Source: Anaerobutyricum hallii DSM 3353 (GTDB lineage Bacteria > Bacillota > Clostridia > Lachnospirales > Lachnospiraceae). From it: 33,110 nucleotides of DNA. Made by a program: the position numbers and the translations under genes. Below the pieces are notes generated by a model. The model was given only the letters and a program-made list of their open reading frames with translations. It made no database searches and was not told where the DNA came from. Shown here piece by piece: positions 1 to 7,957 of the stretch (positions are counted from its first letter, which is position 1; every line of letters starts with the position of its first letter). The stretch is taken from assembly GCF_000173975.1 (NCBI RefSeq), contig NZ_ACEP01000031.1, positions 1 through 33,110 on the forward strand. The letters run 5' to 3'.

Positions 1-30
1 GGCTCTATCAAGCAGGTAGCAGACGCAATT

Positions 31-60
31 CATCTCCCACCTTAGAGGTGGTCGGAGTCT
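31..60. other. Hairpin resembling an IS200/IS605-type right end (remnant)
   Basis: The bases CTCC-CACCT (34-42) pair with AGGTG-GtcGGAG (46-57), giving a compact hairpin with a small loop. The surrounding words (AATTCATCTCCCACC and GGAGTCTTCTTGC) recall from memory the right ends of IS200/IS605-type elements in Clostridia, where they overlap the guide-RNA scaffold of TnpB. An open frame enters from the window edge and stops at 43-45. The transposase itself would lie outside the window, so this is a weak call that rests on one hairpin and recalled similarity. Confidence 0.3.
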
Positions 61-84
61 TCTTGCTGTAAGAGGATAAATAGT

Positions 85-354
85 TTAAGCAATTTGAATC
101 CCTCCATTTTCAGCATATTTGTATAACAAATGTGCATTACTGTGTAAAAGTTCTTCAAACATCTCTATTTCTTCATCAGAATATCCCATTCTTTCTGTCC
201 ATTTATAATCTGGTAATTCGCATCTTGCAGAATCAAATCCATTTTCTGTTGGACGTTCAAAATTTACTATTACTTTCTTCATTCCATCTTTTTCAATAAT
301 CTGAGAATGAACAATTTCTGTTTCATCTGCTAATGTCATATATGGATACATCAT
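85..354 (-). CDS. Small hypothetical acidic protein (89 aa)
   Basis: I do not recognise the family. The protein is soluble, with no signal peptide or membrane segment. Its N-terminal half looks strand-rich (a run ending in KKVIVNFERP). Its C-terminal half is a likely helix with many Glu residues (SDEEIEMFEELLHSNAHLL). It starts at a double ATG with a clear GAGGTGA ribosome binding site just upstream (about 363-369). A TATAAT-like -10 lies at 399-404, without a good -35. It stands alone; the next gene upstream on this strand is the secreted DUF6273 protein, separated by a very long hairpin element. The good ribosome binding site argues that it is expressed. Confidence 0.6.
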   Translation of the reverse strand: MMYPYMTLADETEIVHSQIIEKDGMKKVIVNFERPTENGFDSARCELPDYKWTERMGYSDEEIEMFEELLHSNAHLLYKYAENGGIQIA

Positions 355-422
355 AATTTTTCACCTCATTTCATAGCCTTGAATCATCGTATACAATTAT
401 TATACTACAAAATATTAAATAT

Positions 423-618
423 TTACTATATTAATTCAAACAAAATCCATCCACAGCACAGAATCCAAGAAACCAAATCCTCTATATTTGTGGCCTGGGA
501 GCAAGTGTTGGATGCGAGCGCATAAACGAACATTCAACACGCCGCGACGAAAGTCACAAATATAGAGGATTTGGTTTCTTGGATTCGTCTGTTAGTTGGT
601 TAATGAATTAAATAGTAA
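423..618. repeat. Long-stem intergenic element, copy 1
   Basis: The arms at 461-492 and 555-586 are perfect 32-base reverse complements. The inner part holds GGAG, an imperfect inner hairpin (GTGTTG...CAACAC) and the conserved GCGACgAAAGTCAC. The right arm is followed by GTCT. A second, outer stem is formed by 423-438 and 604-618 (TTACTAT/ATAGTAA plus TTAATTCA/TGAATTAA). The element lies directly 3' of the secreted-protein gene that ends at 627. It is one of a family in this window (see 2351-2480, 21890-22021, 31833-32045). It may act as a terminator or a stable RNA 3' end, but the conserved core goes beyond what a terminator needs. Confidence 0.85.
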
Positions 619-626
619 CTTGAATA

Positions 627-2180
627 TTATTTAATCTTCACACTCTTTACCTTACTCCATTTACCATAGTACGTTTTAGAACCTGACTTGGTATACGGGC
701 GCATTCGTACATAATATTTTTTCTTACTCTTTAATGGACGAACTTTTGTCTTGGTAACTTTTTGTTTAAATTTACGTTCTATCGTTCCTTTTTTAAAATT
801 GCTCTTTGCACAAAACTGTACTTGATAGCCAGTCACTTTCCTTAACTTCTTCCAGGTAATCGCAAGAGTGCTCTTTGCTGGTGACTTCACAGATTTCAGG
901 GAACCTGTCATTTTTTCTACTGGCAGAAGAGCGCGTTTGGTTGGTTTCTTGGATGCGGTAGTTTTGTTGGATGGCTTGGTATTTGCTGTGGTATTGTTTT
1001 TATTGTTGTTGGTATTATTGCTATTATTATTTCCTGTGGTGTTATTGGAGCTGCTATTATTACCAGTGTTTCCAGAGGATGTATTATCTTGATATACTCT
1101 AGCAGGGGCAGGCGTTTCATTTATTGTTCCATCAGAGCACACAGTTCCTGCATAGGAATAAAGGTTGGAGGAAGAAATCTTCAAATACAAAGCAGGGCGA
1201 ATAGCTTCAATACTATCTATACTACTGCCACCTGTTCTACTCCTTCCATCATAATCTATTTTAAGTGCAGCCTTACTACTTCCACCTGGCGAACGGAGCC
1301 ACCAATTTACATTTTCTGCATATTTTGTTTCTACAAATTTATAACATCCCATTGCAAAGGCATATTCTGCACATTTACTTTGTCTTGCTTCATCATCTAT
1401 ACTATGATCCATTATAAAACCGTATTTTTTTGCATCCAAACCACAAATTTGCGTTTCTGCTAGCAAAAAAATTTTATCTAAAGTATTATTTCCACCAGAA
1501 GTATTATAAGTAGCGTTGTTTTTATTTGCTATGTTTCTCGGTAGTATCACTGCTTGCTCACTTAGAAAAAAAGCCTCATTCAAAAAATTTCCTTTCCTAT
1601 AATTTATTCCTTCTTGATTATTTATAGTATCCTGTGCATTCAACCAACTTCTTATACTGCTTTTTTCCCAAGTAATATCCTCACTATTTTGATTATATCG
1701 CTGACTATCTAAGGCTTGATCTGCCAATAGCAATGCCCCTCCATTACTTACATTTAAAACTCTCCATTTAATTGCCTCATATTTAAAATAATGATAAGTA
1801 GAATAATCCTCAATCCAATCATAATAATTTAAAACACGTTTAGTATTATAATATGTCGCATCTTCCCCCTTTAATCTCCGATACTTGTTCCCATCTATTA
1901 CAATATCATTATTCTCATCCCAGCCTGTCGCATTTTTTAATTTATTATAAATATCTCCGCTTGTCACTTCACTTTGTGGGTATGCTCCAAACCATACACA
2001 ATCCCATGTCACTTTCTGTTTAGCGTTCATAGACGAATCTGCTACAGTTCTCGGATTGTTTAATGGTGTAACGGCCTGTACTTTATTTAAATTATTTCCT
2101 GATCCAATTGGAAACAATCCGAATAAAAGAGTTAATACTAACAATGATGCTAGTCTTGCTACTTTCCCCATTTTTTTCAT
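627..2180 (-). CDS. Secreted DUF6273-type protein with Asn/Thr-rich linker and C-terminal Fn3-like domain
   Basis: The 517-residue protein opens with a signal peptide (basic KK, hydrophobic stretch about residues 9-26, likely cut near 36). Residues about 55-335 match the DUF6273 pattern: WFGAYPQSEV, then IKWRVLN, a WEKSSIRSWLN block and WWLRSPG. A linker rich in Asn, Thr and Ser follows (about 365-410). The last 90 residues are basic and look like the Fn3-like domain common in Lachnospiraceae surface proteins (YYVRMRPYTKSG...YYGKWS). There is no LPXTG or membrane anchor, so it is probably released or held to the wall by charge. The start is supported by AGGAGAGG upstream. The substrate or partner is unknown. 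A long hairpin element lies on each side of the gene. Confidence 0.8.
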   Translation of the reverse strand: MKKMGKVARLASLLVLTLLFGLFPIGSGNNLNKVQAVTPLNNPRTVADSSMNAKQKVTWDCVWFGAYPQSEVTSGDIYNKLKNATGWDENNDIVIDGNKYRRLKGEDATYYNTKRVLNYYDWIEDYSTYHYFKYEAIKWRVLNVSNGGALLLADQALDSQRYNQNSEDITWEKSSIRSWLNAQDTINNQEGINYRKGNFLNEAFFLSEQAVILPRNIANKNNATYNTSGGNNTLDKIFLLAETQICGLDAKKYGFIMDHSIDDEARQSKCAEYAFAMGCYKFVETKYAENVNWWLRSPGGSSKAALKIDYDGRSRTGGSSIDSIEAIRPALYLKISSSNLYSYAGTVCSDGTINETPAPARVYQDNTSSGNTGNNSSSNNTTGNNNSNNTNNNKNNTTANTKPSNKTTASKKPTKRALLPVEKMTGSLKSVKSPAKSTLAITWKKLRKVTGYQVQFCAKSNFKKGTIERKFKQKVTKTKVRPLKSKKKYYVRMRPYTKSGSKTYYGKWSKVKSVKIK

Positions 2181-2262
2181 TCGTTTTCCTCTCCTTACTT
2201 TTTAATTTCCCATCTATTTCTCTGCATTACAATGATGTCCTGATGAAGTTTCTGATACAAAA

Positions 2263-2291
2263 AACATAGCATTTTATAGGGATATTTTCAA
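2263..2291 (-). promoter_or_regulatory. Candidate sigma-A promoter of the secreted DUF6273 gene
   Basis: On the minus strand TTGAAA (2286-2291) is separated by 17 bases from TATGTT (2263-2268), about 80 bases ahead of the start codon. It is a reasonable match found by eye only. Confidence 0.45.
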
Positions 2292-2350
2292 TAGGTTTTA
2301 CCAAAACAAAAACAACTCTATCCTATATTCAAAAACTCCAGCCAAAAACA

Positions 2351-2480
2351 GCCCGAGAAGAGAACCGATACCCTGTATTTGTGGCCTCGGAGTAAGGTTT
2401 AGATGCGAGCGCTTTAAGCGAGCATTTAAACCGCAGCGACTAAAGTCACAAATATAGGGTATCGGTTCTCTTCCCGGGCG
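2351..2480. repeat. Long-stem intergenic element, copy 2
   Basis: The arms at 2351-2383 and 2447-2479 are 33 bases long and complementary at all but two positions (one is G-T, one is A-C). The core carries TCGGAG, an inner hairpin built on GGTTTA...TAAACC, and GCGACTAAAGTCAC. The outer arm sequence is unlike copy 1 (GAAGAGAACC versus AAGAAACCAAATCC), but the core is nearly the same. CA precedes the left arm and GTCT follows the right arm, as in copies 1 and 3. It sits 3' of the 115-residue gene and 5' of the promoter of the secreted protein. Confidence 0.85.
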
Positions 2481-2556
2481 TCTGTCTCTGGGGTGTCTGC
2501 CTTCAGGAAATTTGTCTTTGAATCATCCGTCTTCGGCAGCATCGTCTTTAATAAAT
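2480..2556. repeat. Imperfect 15-19 bp spaced GTCT repeats
   Basis: Next to the right arm of long-stem copy 2, the plus strand has GTCT at 2480, 2495, 2514, 2529 and 2544, so four steps of 15, 19, 15 and 15 bases. On the minus strand these read as AGAC or AAGAC units. GTCT is also the tetramer that follows the right arm in the other copies. The units between are diverged. No coding function is evident. Confidence 0.45.
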
Positions 2557-2566
2557 TAAACACGCT

Positions 2567-2914
2567 CTAAAAAGAAAATACGTTAAATTTTGATGTTTTT
2601 GTCTTGAATTCAAGACTATCTTTTTCGATTCTGTAAGAATCTAAATAACAGTAGGTTTCTCCTGCTTTCGAAGCTGCGCTGTCATGGAAACGTACATCAC
2701 TATCTACTTTAACTGTCATATTCCAGGATGGTTCTGTGATTCCTCTGCAGTTATAGAATACATCAAAGATTACAGTTCCGATGTCTTCTCTGATATCTTT
2801 GAAAGAGAATGATGGTTCTGCCATTCCTTCTAATCCGTTCATGCGGCACATTCCGATGAAGTTTAAGATGTTCTTTTTGTTCGCTTCTGTGATTGGAATA
2901 TATGTTTTTCCCAT
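2567..2914 (-). CDS. Hypothetical protein, 115 aa
   Basis: I do not recognise the family. It is a soluble protein with a predicted helical N-terminus (ITEANKKNILNFIGMCRMNGL) followed by mostly strand-like segments (FSFKDI, GTVIFDVFYNC, WNMTVKVDSDVRF, KDSLEFKTKTSKFNVFSF). It could be a small mixed alpha/beta fold. CAGGAG lies upstream of the ATG. It has its own unit, with about 400 bases of non-coding DNA ahead of it and long-stem copy 2 behind it. Nothing links it to the neighbouring pdu operon beyond the shared strand. Confidence 0.6.
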   Translation of the reverse strand: MGKTYIPITEANKKNILNFIGMCRMNGLEGMAEPSFSFKDIREDIGTVIFDVFYNCRGITEPSWNMTVKVDSDVRFHDSAASKAGETYCYLDSYRIEKDSLEFKTKTSKFNVFSF

Positions 2915-2998
2915 TTTGCTTTTACTCCTGTCCTTCTATATTTTTGTTATATATCTGTTTATATTTTTTCACATTATTTTTGTTTTGTCTATATTAAA

Positions 2999-3019
2999 TT
3001 TCAAGAATGCCCGGCATTC
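2999..3019. repeat. Short palindrome CAAGAATGCC / GGCATTCTTG
   Basis: Two 10-base arms are perfectly complementary and separated by one base. A close relative (CAAGAATG...CATTCTTG) occurs at 28378-28399. Between this and the 115-residue gene I see only AT-rich DNA. A further small hairpin (CACAAG/CTTGTG) lies at 3078-3094. Confidence 0.6.
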
Positions 3020-3175
3020 TTGCTGCGACCAACTCTGTATTTATTCAGAACTAATTCTATAGATATTTAAATTAATTCACAAGATACCCTTGTGATACTT
3101 ACTTTATAATCCTCTTTTTTATCTTGCCTATATTAAAATTAGAACTTCTTTTTTCTTGGCACTACTTCCTTTTAT

Positions 3176-3261
3176 AGCCGAAAAAGGCTGCCCGCCCACG
3201 GGAATCTTTCCCTCCTGGCCCTGTGTGGCTGAGGCGAAAGCCCGATTCTATGCGGACAACC
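3176..3261 (-). ncRNA. GC-rich structured RNA or terminator downstream of pduT
   Basis: This is a GC-rich island in AT-rich DNA. On the minus strand GGTTGTCCGC (3252-3261) pairs with GCGGGCAGCC (3186-3195) over ten positions, two of them G-U. On the plus strand the same positions would give two mismatches, so the minus strand is the likely RNA. Inside, GAATC pairs with GATTC, and GGC/GCC forms a small hairpin. The closing arm runs straight into five U residues (3185-3181), as in an intrinsic terminator. It lies about 60 bases after the pduT stop. The interior is more elaborate than a simple terminator. I checked it by eye against B12, THF, ZTP, FMN and SRP consensus features and found no match. 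Confidence 0.5.
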
Positions 3262-3322
3262 TTTCTATATACTTAAGTTGATTATAACTACTATAATTAA
3301 CTATCCATGATGTGAGGGCTTA

Positions 3323-3874
3323 TTACTTCAATAAACTTTCAACAATCTGTGGATGTGGACGTGGAATAATTGAAGTAGATGTTACTTCTCCACTGATTCC
3401 TAATTTTGCAAGACATGCATTAACTGCTGATCTTACAGAGGATACTTCTCCTGTGATTACTAAGTATCCTTTACCGCCTAAACCTCTGGCAATTCTTAAG
3501 TCAACGATGCTGACTTTGGAAGCCTTTACTGCTGTATCGGCTGCAATAATTGCTGTTAAAGCGGAAATTGTCTCAATTGCGCCAACTGCCTGGATCTGCT
3601 GAGTTGGAGTTACTCCAGCAATGGCTGGGAGAACTTCTTCACGAATATTGTCAAGGATATGTGTGTCGATTAAGTAAATTCCGCTTACGAGTTCAGCTTT
3701 GCTCATAGCAGCTTTTACAGGACCTACATGTCCGCCAACAATAATTACATATTTACCAGGACAAATTGGTGTAGACAGTAATAATTCTACATTACCTGCT
3801 TTAACCATTTCATCTGCTGTCTGGATACCAACAGGAATGCTTTTAATTTCTACGAATCCAACTGCTTTTCTCAC
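3323..3874 (-). CDS. pduT: Tandem-domain microcompartment shell protein PduT (BMC-T, Fe-S)
   Basis: This shell subunit has two BMC domains in tandem (about residues 1-90 and 95-180). PduT forms trimers whose pore carries a 4Fe-4S cluster, thought to pass electrons across the shell together with PduS. The open frame extends further upstream, but the start I choose is the GTG at 3872-3874. It has AAAGGATGG ahead of it, avoids overlap with pduS, and gives 183 residues (the Salmonella protein has 184). It also places the cluster cysteine of the ICPGK motif at residue 38, the known PduT position. It is the last gene of the operon, 17 bases after pduS. The C-terminus has the usual IIPRPH motif. Confidence 0.93.
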   Translation of the reverse strand: MRKAVGFVEIKSIPVGIQTADEMVKAGNVELLLSTPICPGKYVIIVGGHVGPVKAAMSKAELVSGIYLIDTHILDNIREEVLPAIAGVTPTQQIQAVGAIETISALTAIIAADTAVKASKVSIVDLRIARGLGGKGYLVITGEVSSVRSAVNACLAKLGISGEVTSTSIIPRPHPQIVESLLK

Positions 3875-3891
3875 TGTGTAAACACCATCCT

Positions 3892-5220
3892 TTATTTTTC
3901 GATTGAGATACAACCGTCAGCGATTGCTTTGACTGTACCGCTGATACTAGCATGAATACAAGCACCTAATTTACCTTCTGCAGGCTGAGCGATCACATCG
4001 CCCTTTGCAACGGTATCACCAACACTTACACACGGAACTGCAGGTGCGCCGATGTGCTGTCCTACAGGAATAGATACGTGATCTATCTCTGTTGTTAATT
4101 CTGTCAGAGGAGCTGCAACGTTGTATTTTGTCAGTCCCAGACGAGCGATTAACTTCTTGATAGGGAATCGTTTGTACTCTCTCATTGGATGTACTGATTC
4201 TGGCTGGTTATGCAATGTACTCTTAATACCCTGTTTTGCCATGATACCTTTCAGTTCATGATTTACTTTCCAAGGCTGGAGGTTCATGATACATGCATAC
4301 TGGCAAAGACGGCATTCTGAACATAAGAATGCGATCATTGGTGTATCAGAACCATCGCATAAGCTTCCGTAGCTTGCAAATCTGATAGTCTTGTTTGGTT
4401 CAATTCTATGTCCGATCAGATGACGAGGACATACTTCTGAACACATACTACAGTGACAACATGCAGCTTTTGCCATATGAAGCATCTTAGGTATTGGAAG
4501 TTTTACATCCTGAATCAATGGATGGTCTTCCGGTAACACGATTAAGCCTTTTGTTGTTTTTGTAATCTTAGAATCTAACGCAACATGTTTACCCATCATA
4601 GGACCGCCGTTAATTACGACATATGGTCCGTTTACGGTAACTCCTCCAGCGAGGTCTAATGCTTCTTTTACTGTCATACCAAGTGGTAATTTTAAAGTAA
4701 TGTGGTTCTTTACTTCACCAGCAAATGTTACATAAGAATCTGTAACTGGTTTGTCTTCAAAGTAAGCATTGTAAATATTAAGCATGGTCTCTACATTGGA
4801 AACGATAACGCCACACTGTAGAGGAATTCCACCTTCTGGTACAATTCTTCCCGTAACTTCGTATACTGTAATCTGTTCATCACCAGCCGGATAGAAGTTT
4901 GGAAGGAGATGAAGGCTAATGCCTTCATACTCTCCCAAGAGCTGGTTAAAGCTGTTAATTGCTGCTTCATAGTGACCTTTTAAGGCAATTACACCCTTGT
5001 CTGCACCTACTGCTTCCATGCAGAGCTTTAATGCATCAAGAATTTTCTTTGTCTCAACGGCCATAAGCTGCTGATCGACTCTTAATAAAGGTTCGCACTC
5101 AGCACCATTAATGATGACATATTCAGCCTTAGCATTCATTTTTACATGAGTAGGAAAACCTGCACCACCGGCACCAACGATACCGGATTTTGCAATGATA
5201 TCAATAAGGTTTTTTTCCAT
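3892..5220 (-). CDS. pduS: PduS, RnfC-like flavin/iron-sulfur electron transfer protein (cobalamin reductase)
   Basis: The 442-residue protein resembles RnfC. It has an N-terminal glycine-rich stretch (GIVGAGGAGFPTHVK), a flavin-binding and SLBB-type middle (about 30-240), two CxxCxxCxxxC ferredoxin clusters and a C-terminal barrel-sandwich-like part (about 370-442). The clusters use Cys254/257/260/264 and Cys300/303/306/310. In Salmonella PduS reduces cob(III)alamin and supplies cob(I)alamin for PduO; it also interacts with PduT. It lies 16 bases after pduP and directly before pduT, which supports an electron conduit role. All eight cluster cysteines are present. Confidence 0.95.
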   Translation of the reverse strand: MEKNLIDIIAKSGIVGAGGAGFPTHVKMNAKAEYVIINGAECEPLLRVDQQLMAVETKKILDALKLCMEAVGADKGVIALKGHYEAAINSFNQLLGEYEGISLHLLPNFYPAGDEQITVYEVTGRIVPEGGIPLQCGVIVSNVETMLNIYNAYFEDKPVTDSYVTFAGEVKNHITLKLPLGMTVKEALDLAGGVTVNGPYVVINGGPMMGKHVALDSKITKTTKGLIVLPEDHPLIQDVKLPIPKMLHMAKAACCHCSMCSEVCPRHLIGHRIEPNKTIRFASYGSLCDGSDTPMIAFLCSECRLCQYACIMNLQPWKVNHELKGIMAKQGIKSTLHNQPESVHPMREYKRFPIKKLIARLGLTKYNVAAPLTELTTEIDHVSIPVGQHIGAPAVPCVSVGDTVAKGDVIAQPAEGKLGACIHASISGTVKAIADGCISIEK

Positions 5221-5236
5221 TTAACTCACCTCTTAA

Positions 5237-6643
5237 TTATTTCATTCTGATATGGAGACCGTCCTGTAATACACATCTTCTCTTACGGCAGAATGATTTA
5301 GCAGATGTTAAACCTTCACCTGTAGGTCCGGCAATTGTGAATGTTGTATATCCCATTCCGCCAACACCGATACCTGCATAAGATGGGCCATTCTTTACGA
5401 AAATAGTTGTTTCGATTTCTTTTGCCATCTTTGTAAGTTTATCTACATTCTTAGAATGCATCATAGCTGTATGTCTGTTACCATGTTCTACTTCTACAGC
5501 GAAGTCGATAGCTTCGTCTACGTTAGGAACACGAACGATAGGAAGGATAGGCATCATTAACTCGATCTGTACGAATGGATGATCCTTAGGAGCTTCCATG
5601 ATGATACATTTAACTTCTGGTCCAACCTTGATTCCAACTTTGTCAAGGATGTACTGTGCGCTCTTACCTACGAAGTTAACAGCTGGTTTCTTTCTGTCTT
5701 TTGTTACGAGATCAACCATCTTTTCGATGATTTCAGGATCTTTTACTTCGTATGCGCCATTGTTCTTCATGTTGAAGATTAAGTAGTCAGCGATCTGATC
5801 TACAGCGATAACTTCTTTCTCTGCGATACATGGAAGGTTGTTATCGAAAGAACATCCGTTAACGATATCCTTAGCTGCTTTTTCGATATCAGCTGTCTCA
5901 TCTACTACTACTGGAGGGTTACCAGCACCAGCTCCGATAGCTTTCTTACCTGTTGACATAACTGCTTTAACGATTCCAGGACCACCTGTAGCAACAAGCA
6001 TACGAACCTTTGGATGGTTCATCATGATATTTGTGTTTTCGATAGATGGTTCTTTAACAGTTACGATTAAGTTTCTAGGAGCGCCCAGCTCTTCTAATTT
6101 AGCGTTCAGTTTTTTGATTAACCAGATGGAAACGCCTTTTGAACGTGGATGTGGGCTGAATACTACAGTGTTTCCACCAGCAAGCATTGCGATGGAGTTA
6201 CAGATAACTGTTTCTGTAGGGTTTGTTGTAGGAGCGATAGCACCAATTACACCGAATGGACAGTACTCAACTAATGTAAGTCCGTCATCACCTGATAAAG
6301 CTTCTGTTGTTAAATCTTCAACACCTGGAGATTTAACTGCTGCTAAACGGTTTTTGATTACTTTATATTCATAAGCACCCATTCCGCTTTCTTCTACAGC
6401 GAGTTTACTCATGTACTCAAGATTTTCTTTTGTACAAACAACTTCTCTGATACCTTCAACGTATCTCTGTCTGTCAGCCATGGAATGGTTCATATATTCT
6501 TTCTGAGCTTTTGCGGAAGCTTCAATTGCCTCGTCCATAGTATCAAAGATACCATATCCATATTCGCTTTCGCTTGAGCCAGTCTCAACATCGTTTAATA
6601 CTTTTTTAACGACTTTTTCAATTAATTCAACATCGATATTCAT
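5237..6643 (-). CDS. pduP: PduP, CoA-acylating propionaldehyde dehydrogenase
   Basis: This 468-residue aldehyde dehydrogenase converts propionaldehyde, CoA and NAD+ to propionyl-CoA inside the microcompartment. The catalytic cysteine is Cys272 in the family motif NNLPCIAEKE. VATGGPGIV (about 217-225) belongs to the cofactor region. The first 18 residues (MNIDVELIEKVVKKVLND) form an amphipathic helix like the known PduP encapsulation peptide, and a linker follows. Its start overlaps the pduO stop by one base (TAATG), so the two are likely translationally coupled. Nothing is missing compared with the family. No PduL follows to use the propionyl-CoA. Confidence 0.96.
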   Translation of the reverse strand: MNIDVELIEKVVKKVLNDVETGSSESEYGYGIFDTMDEAIEASAKAQKEYMNHSMADRQRYVEGIREVVCTKENLEYMSKLAVEESGMGAYEYKVIKNRLAAVKSPGVEDLTTEALSGDDGLTLVEYCPFGVIGAIAPTTNPTETVICNSIAMLAGGNTVVFSPHPRSKGVSIWLIKKLNAKLEELGAPRNLIVTVKEPSIENTNIMMNHPKVRMLVATGGPGIVKAVMSTGKKAIGAGAGNPPVVVDETADIEKAAKDIVNGCSFDNNLPCIAEKEVIAVDQIADYLIFNMKNNGAYEVKDPEIIEKMVDLVTKDRKKPAVNFVGKSAQYILDKVGIKVGPEVKCIIMEAPKDHPFVQIELMMPILPIVRVPNVDEAIDFAVEVEHGNRHTAMMHSKNVDKLTKMAKEIETTIFVKNGPSYAGIGVGGMGYTTFTIAGPTGEGLTSAKSFCRKRRCVLQDGLHIRMK

Positions 6644-7656
6644 TATGCTTTTCCTCCTTGCATTTTTTCTAATGCGTATGTCGCTACTGCCATATCCTCT
6701 TCAGCGGTTCCACCACTTACTCCGATGGCTCCAATTACTTTGCCATCTTTCTTAATTGGATATCCGCCTCCAAAACAAATAATTCTGCCATCACCAGAAT
6801 TATGAAGACTCCACAGGCTCTCACCTGGTTTTGTCACATCAGCAAGATCACATGTCGGACACTTTAAAGCACAGGCAGTGTATGCTTTATCCTGAGACAC
6901 CTTTGTACTGATCAAAAGGGTTCCTTCCATGCGCTGGAAGTACAGTAAGTTGCCACCTTCATCTACTGCGGAAAATGCAACAGGAACACCAATCTCTTTT
7001 GCCTTTTCTTCTATGAATCCAGCCATCTTTTTCAAGGTTTCAATTGACATATCCATGCTGTCTTCTTCCTTTCCCATAGCTCCTAAGGTTTTCACTACCT
7101 GTCGTACTGTGTCTTTTAATTCTTCGATCTCCTGATTTTTTGCTCTTGCCTCTTCGAGACGAGCCATTGCAAAGCACGCATCTGATAAGCGATTGATATA
7201 TTTGCGTAACTCCTCACGAACAGGAACCTGCTTTGCGAGTGCTGTAATTATTCTCTCTGCACGTCTTACAACAGTTCTTGCAACGTGTAAGGCTGCGGAG
7301 GAAGGATTAACTCCAGGTACTACGAATTCTCGCATCAGCCCGTTCACTTCGGTGGATTTGTCAATGATATTTTCGAGGTATTTGATATCAGCTTCCCCGA
7401 TCTTATCTTTAAGCATTTCCATTCCTCTTGCATCACTGGCTAATTCAGCACCTGCCTGGAACATCCTCTTCTGAATATGATTAATATATTCTTTTATTTC
7501 CGGTGAGTCAGTCAGGGTATAGGCAACTCCCAGAGAAGAGATTGCTTCATCGACAGTTCCGTAAGCATCAACGTTTAAACTGTCTTTGTCAACTCTGGAA
7601 CCACCATAGAGACCCGTCGTTCCTTTATCACCTGTCTTTGTATAAATATTGGACAT
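6643..7656 (-). CDS. pduO: PduO, ATP:cob(I)alamin adenosyltransferase with C-terminal GlcG/HbpS-like domain
   Basis: Residues about 1-185 are a PduO-type adenosyltransferase (YTKTGDKGTTGLYGG at the N-terminus, an ATP-binding signature, and RVVRRAER around residue 125). This domain makes adenosylcobalamin for the dehydratase. Residues about 200-337 are the GlcG/HbpS-like domain (VSQDKAYTA, GGGYPIKKDGKVIGAIGVSGG), which is also found in Salmonella PduO. A GTG nine bases upstream gives a slightly longer frame. I prefer the ATG at 7656 because AAGGG sits about ten bases before it; with the GTG the spacing would be about one base. It lies 13 bases after the vertex protein gene and is coupled to pduP. 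Confidence 0.94.
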   Translation of the reverse strand: MSNIYTKTGDKGTTGLYGGSRVDKDSLNVDAYGTVDEAISSLGVAYTLTDSPEIKEYINHIQKRMFQAGAELASDARGMEMLKDKIGEADIKYLENIIDKSTEVNGLMREFVVPGVNPSSAALHVARTVVRRAERIITALAKQVPVREELRKYINRLSDACFAMARLEEARAKNQEIEELKDTVRQVVKTLGAMGKEEDSMDMSIETLKKMAGFIEEKAKEIGVPVAFSAVDEGGNLLYFQRMEGTLLISTKVSQDKAYTACALKCPTCDLADVTKPGESLWSLHNSGDGRIICFGGGYPIKKDGKVIGAIGVSGGTAEEDMAVATYALEKMQGGKA

Positions 7657-7669
7657 TATATTCACACCC

Positions 7670-7945
7670 TTAACACTGTGATATCTCTACGGTATCGACA
7701 ATGCCGATAATCGCAGCATCTACTGGCAGGTCAGTCTTTTTACCATTTGACATACGTGCGGAACTTCCGCCTACGACAATTACGGTTTCTCCATCGCCGG
7801 CTCCAACAGTATCAACAGCAATTTCTGTCTGTTTCTTTGCTGTAAGATCCTGATTAATCTTCTCAACAATAAGAAACTTACTGCCGGTCAGGCTTGGAGT
7901 CTTAATAGTCGAAACTACTGTACCAATCACTTTACCTAAATACAT
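7670..7945 (-). CDS. pduN: BMC-P vertex protein (PduN/EutN/CcmL family)
   Basis: The protein has 91 residues and fits the pentameric vertex family that caps the corners of the shell. It starts MYLGKVIGTVVST, as these proteins do, has the GAGDGETVIVVGGSSAR turn in the middle and ends with AAIIGIVDTVEI. It lies between the flavoprotein gene (12 bases) and pduO. Absence of this protein usually gives elongated shells, so it is a core structural gene. It has the normal length for the family. Confidence 0.94.
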   Translation of the reverse strand: MYLGKVIGTVVSTIKTPSLTGSKFLIVEKINQDLTAKKQTEIAVDTVGAGDGETVIVVGGSSARMSNGKKTDLPVDAAIIGIVDTVEISQC

Positions 7946-7957
7946 GTCTTCACCTAC

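Noticed and set aside
868-1092. Plus-strand frame rich in Leu and Val
   Set aside because: It is the complement of the Asn/Thr-rich linker and Fn3-like part of the secreted protein; there is no ribosome binding site.
3176-3261. Known riboswitch (B12, THF, ZTP, FMN) or SRP RNA
   Set aside because: Fragments look similar, such as GCCAGGAGGG, but the conserved core bases do not line up; I list it as unidentified.
3875-3913. Upstream ATG start for pduT
   Set aside because: It overlaps pduS by 22 bases, has no ribosome binding site and would shift the cluster cysteine away from position 38.
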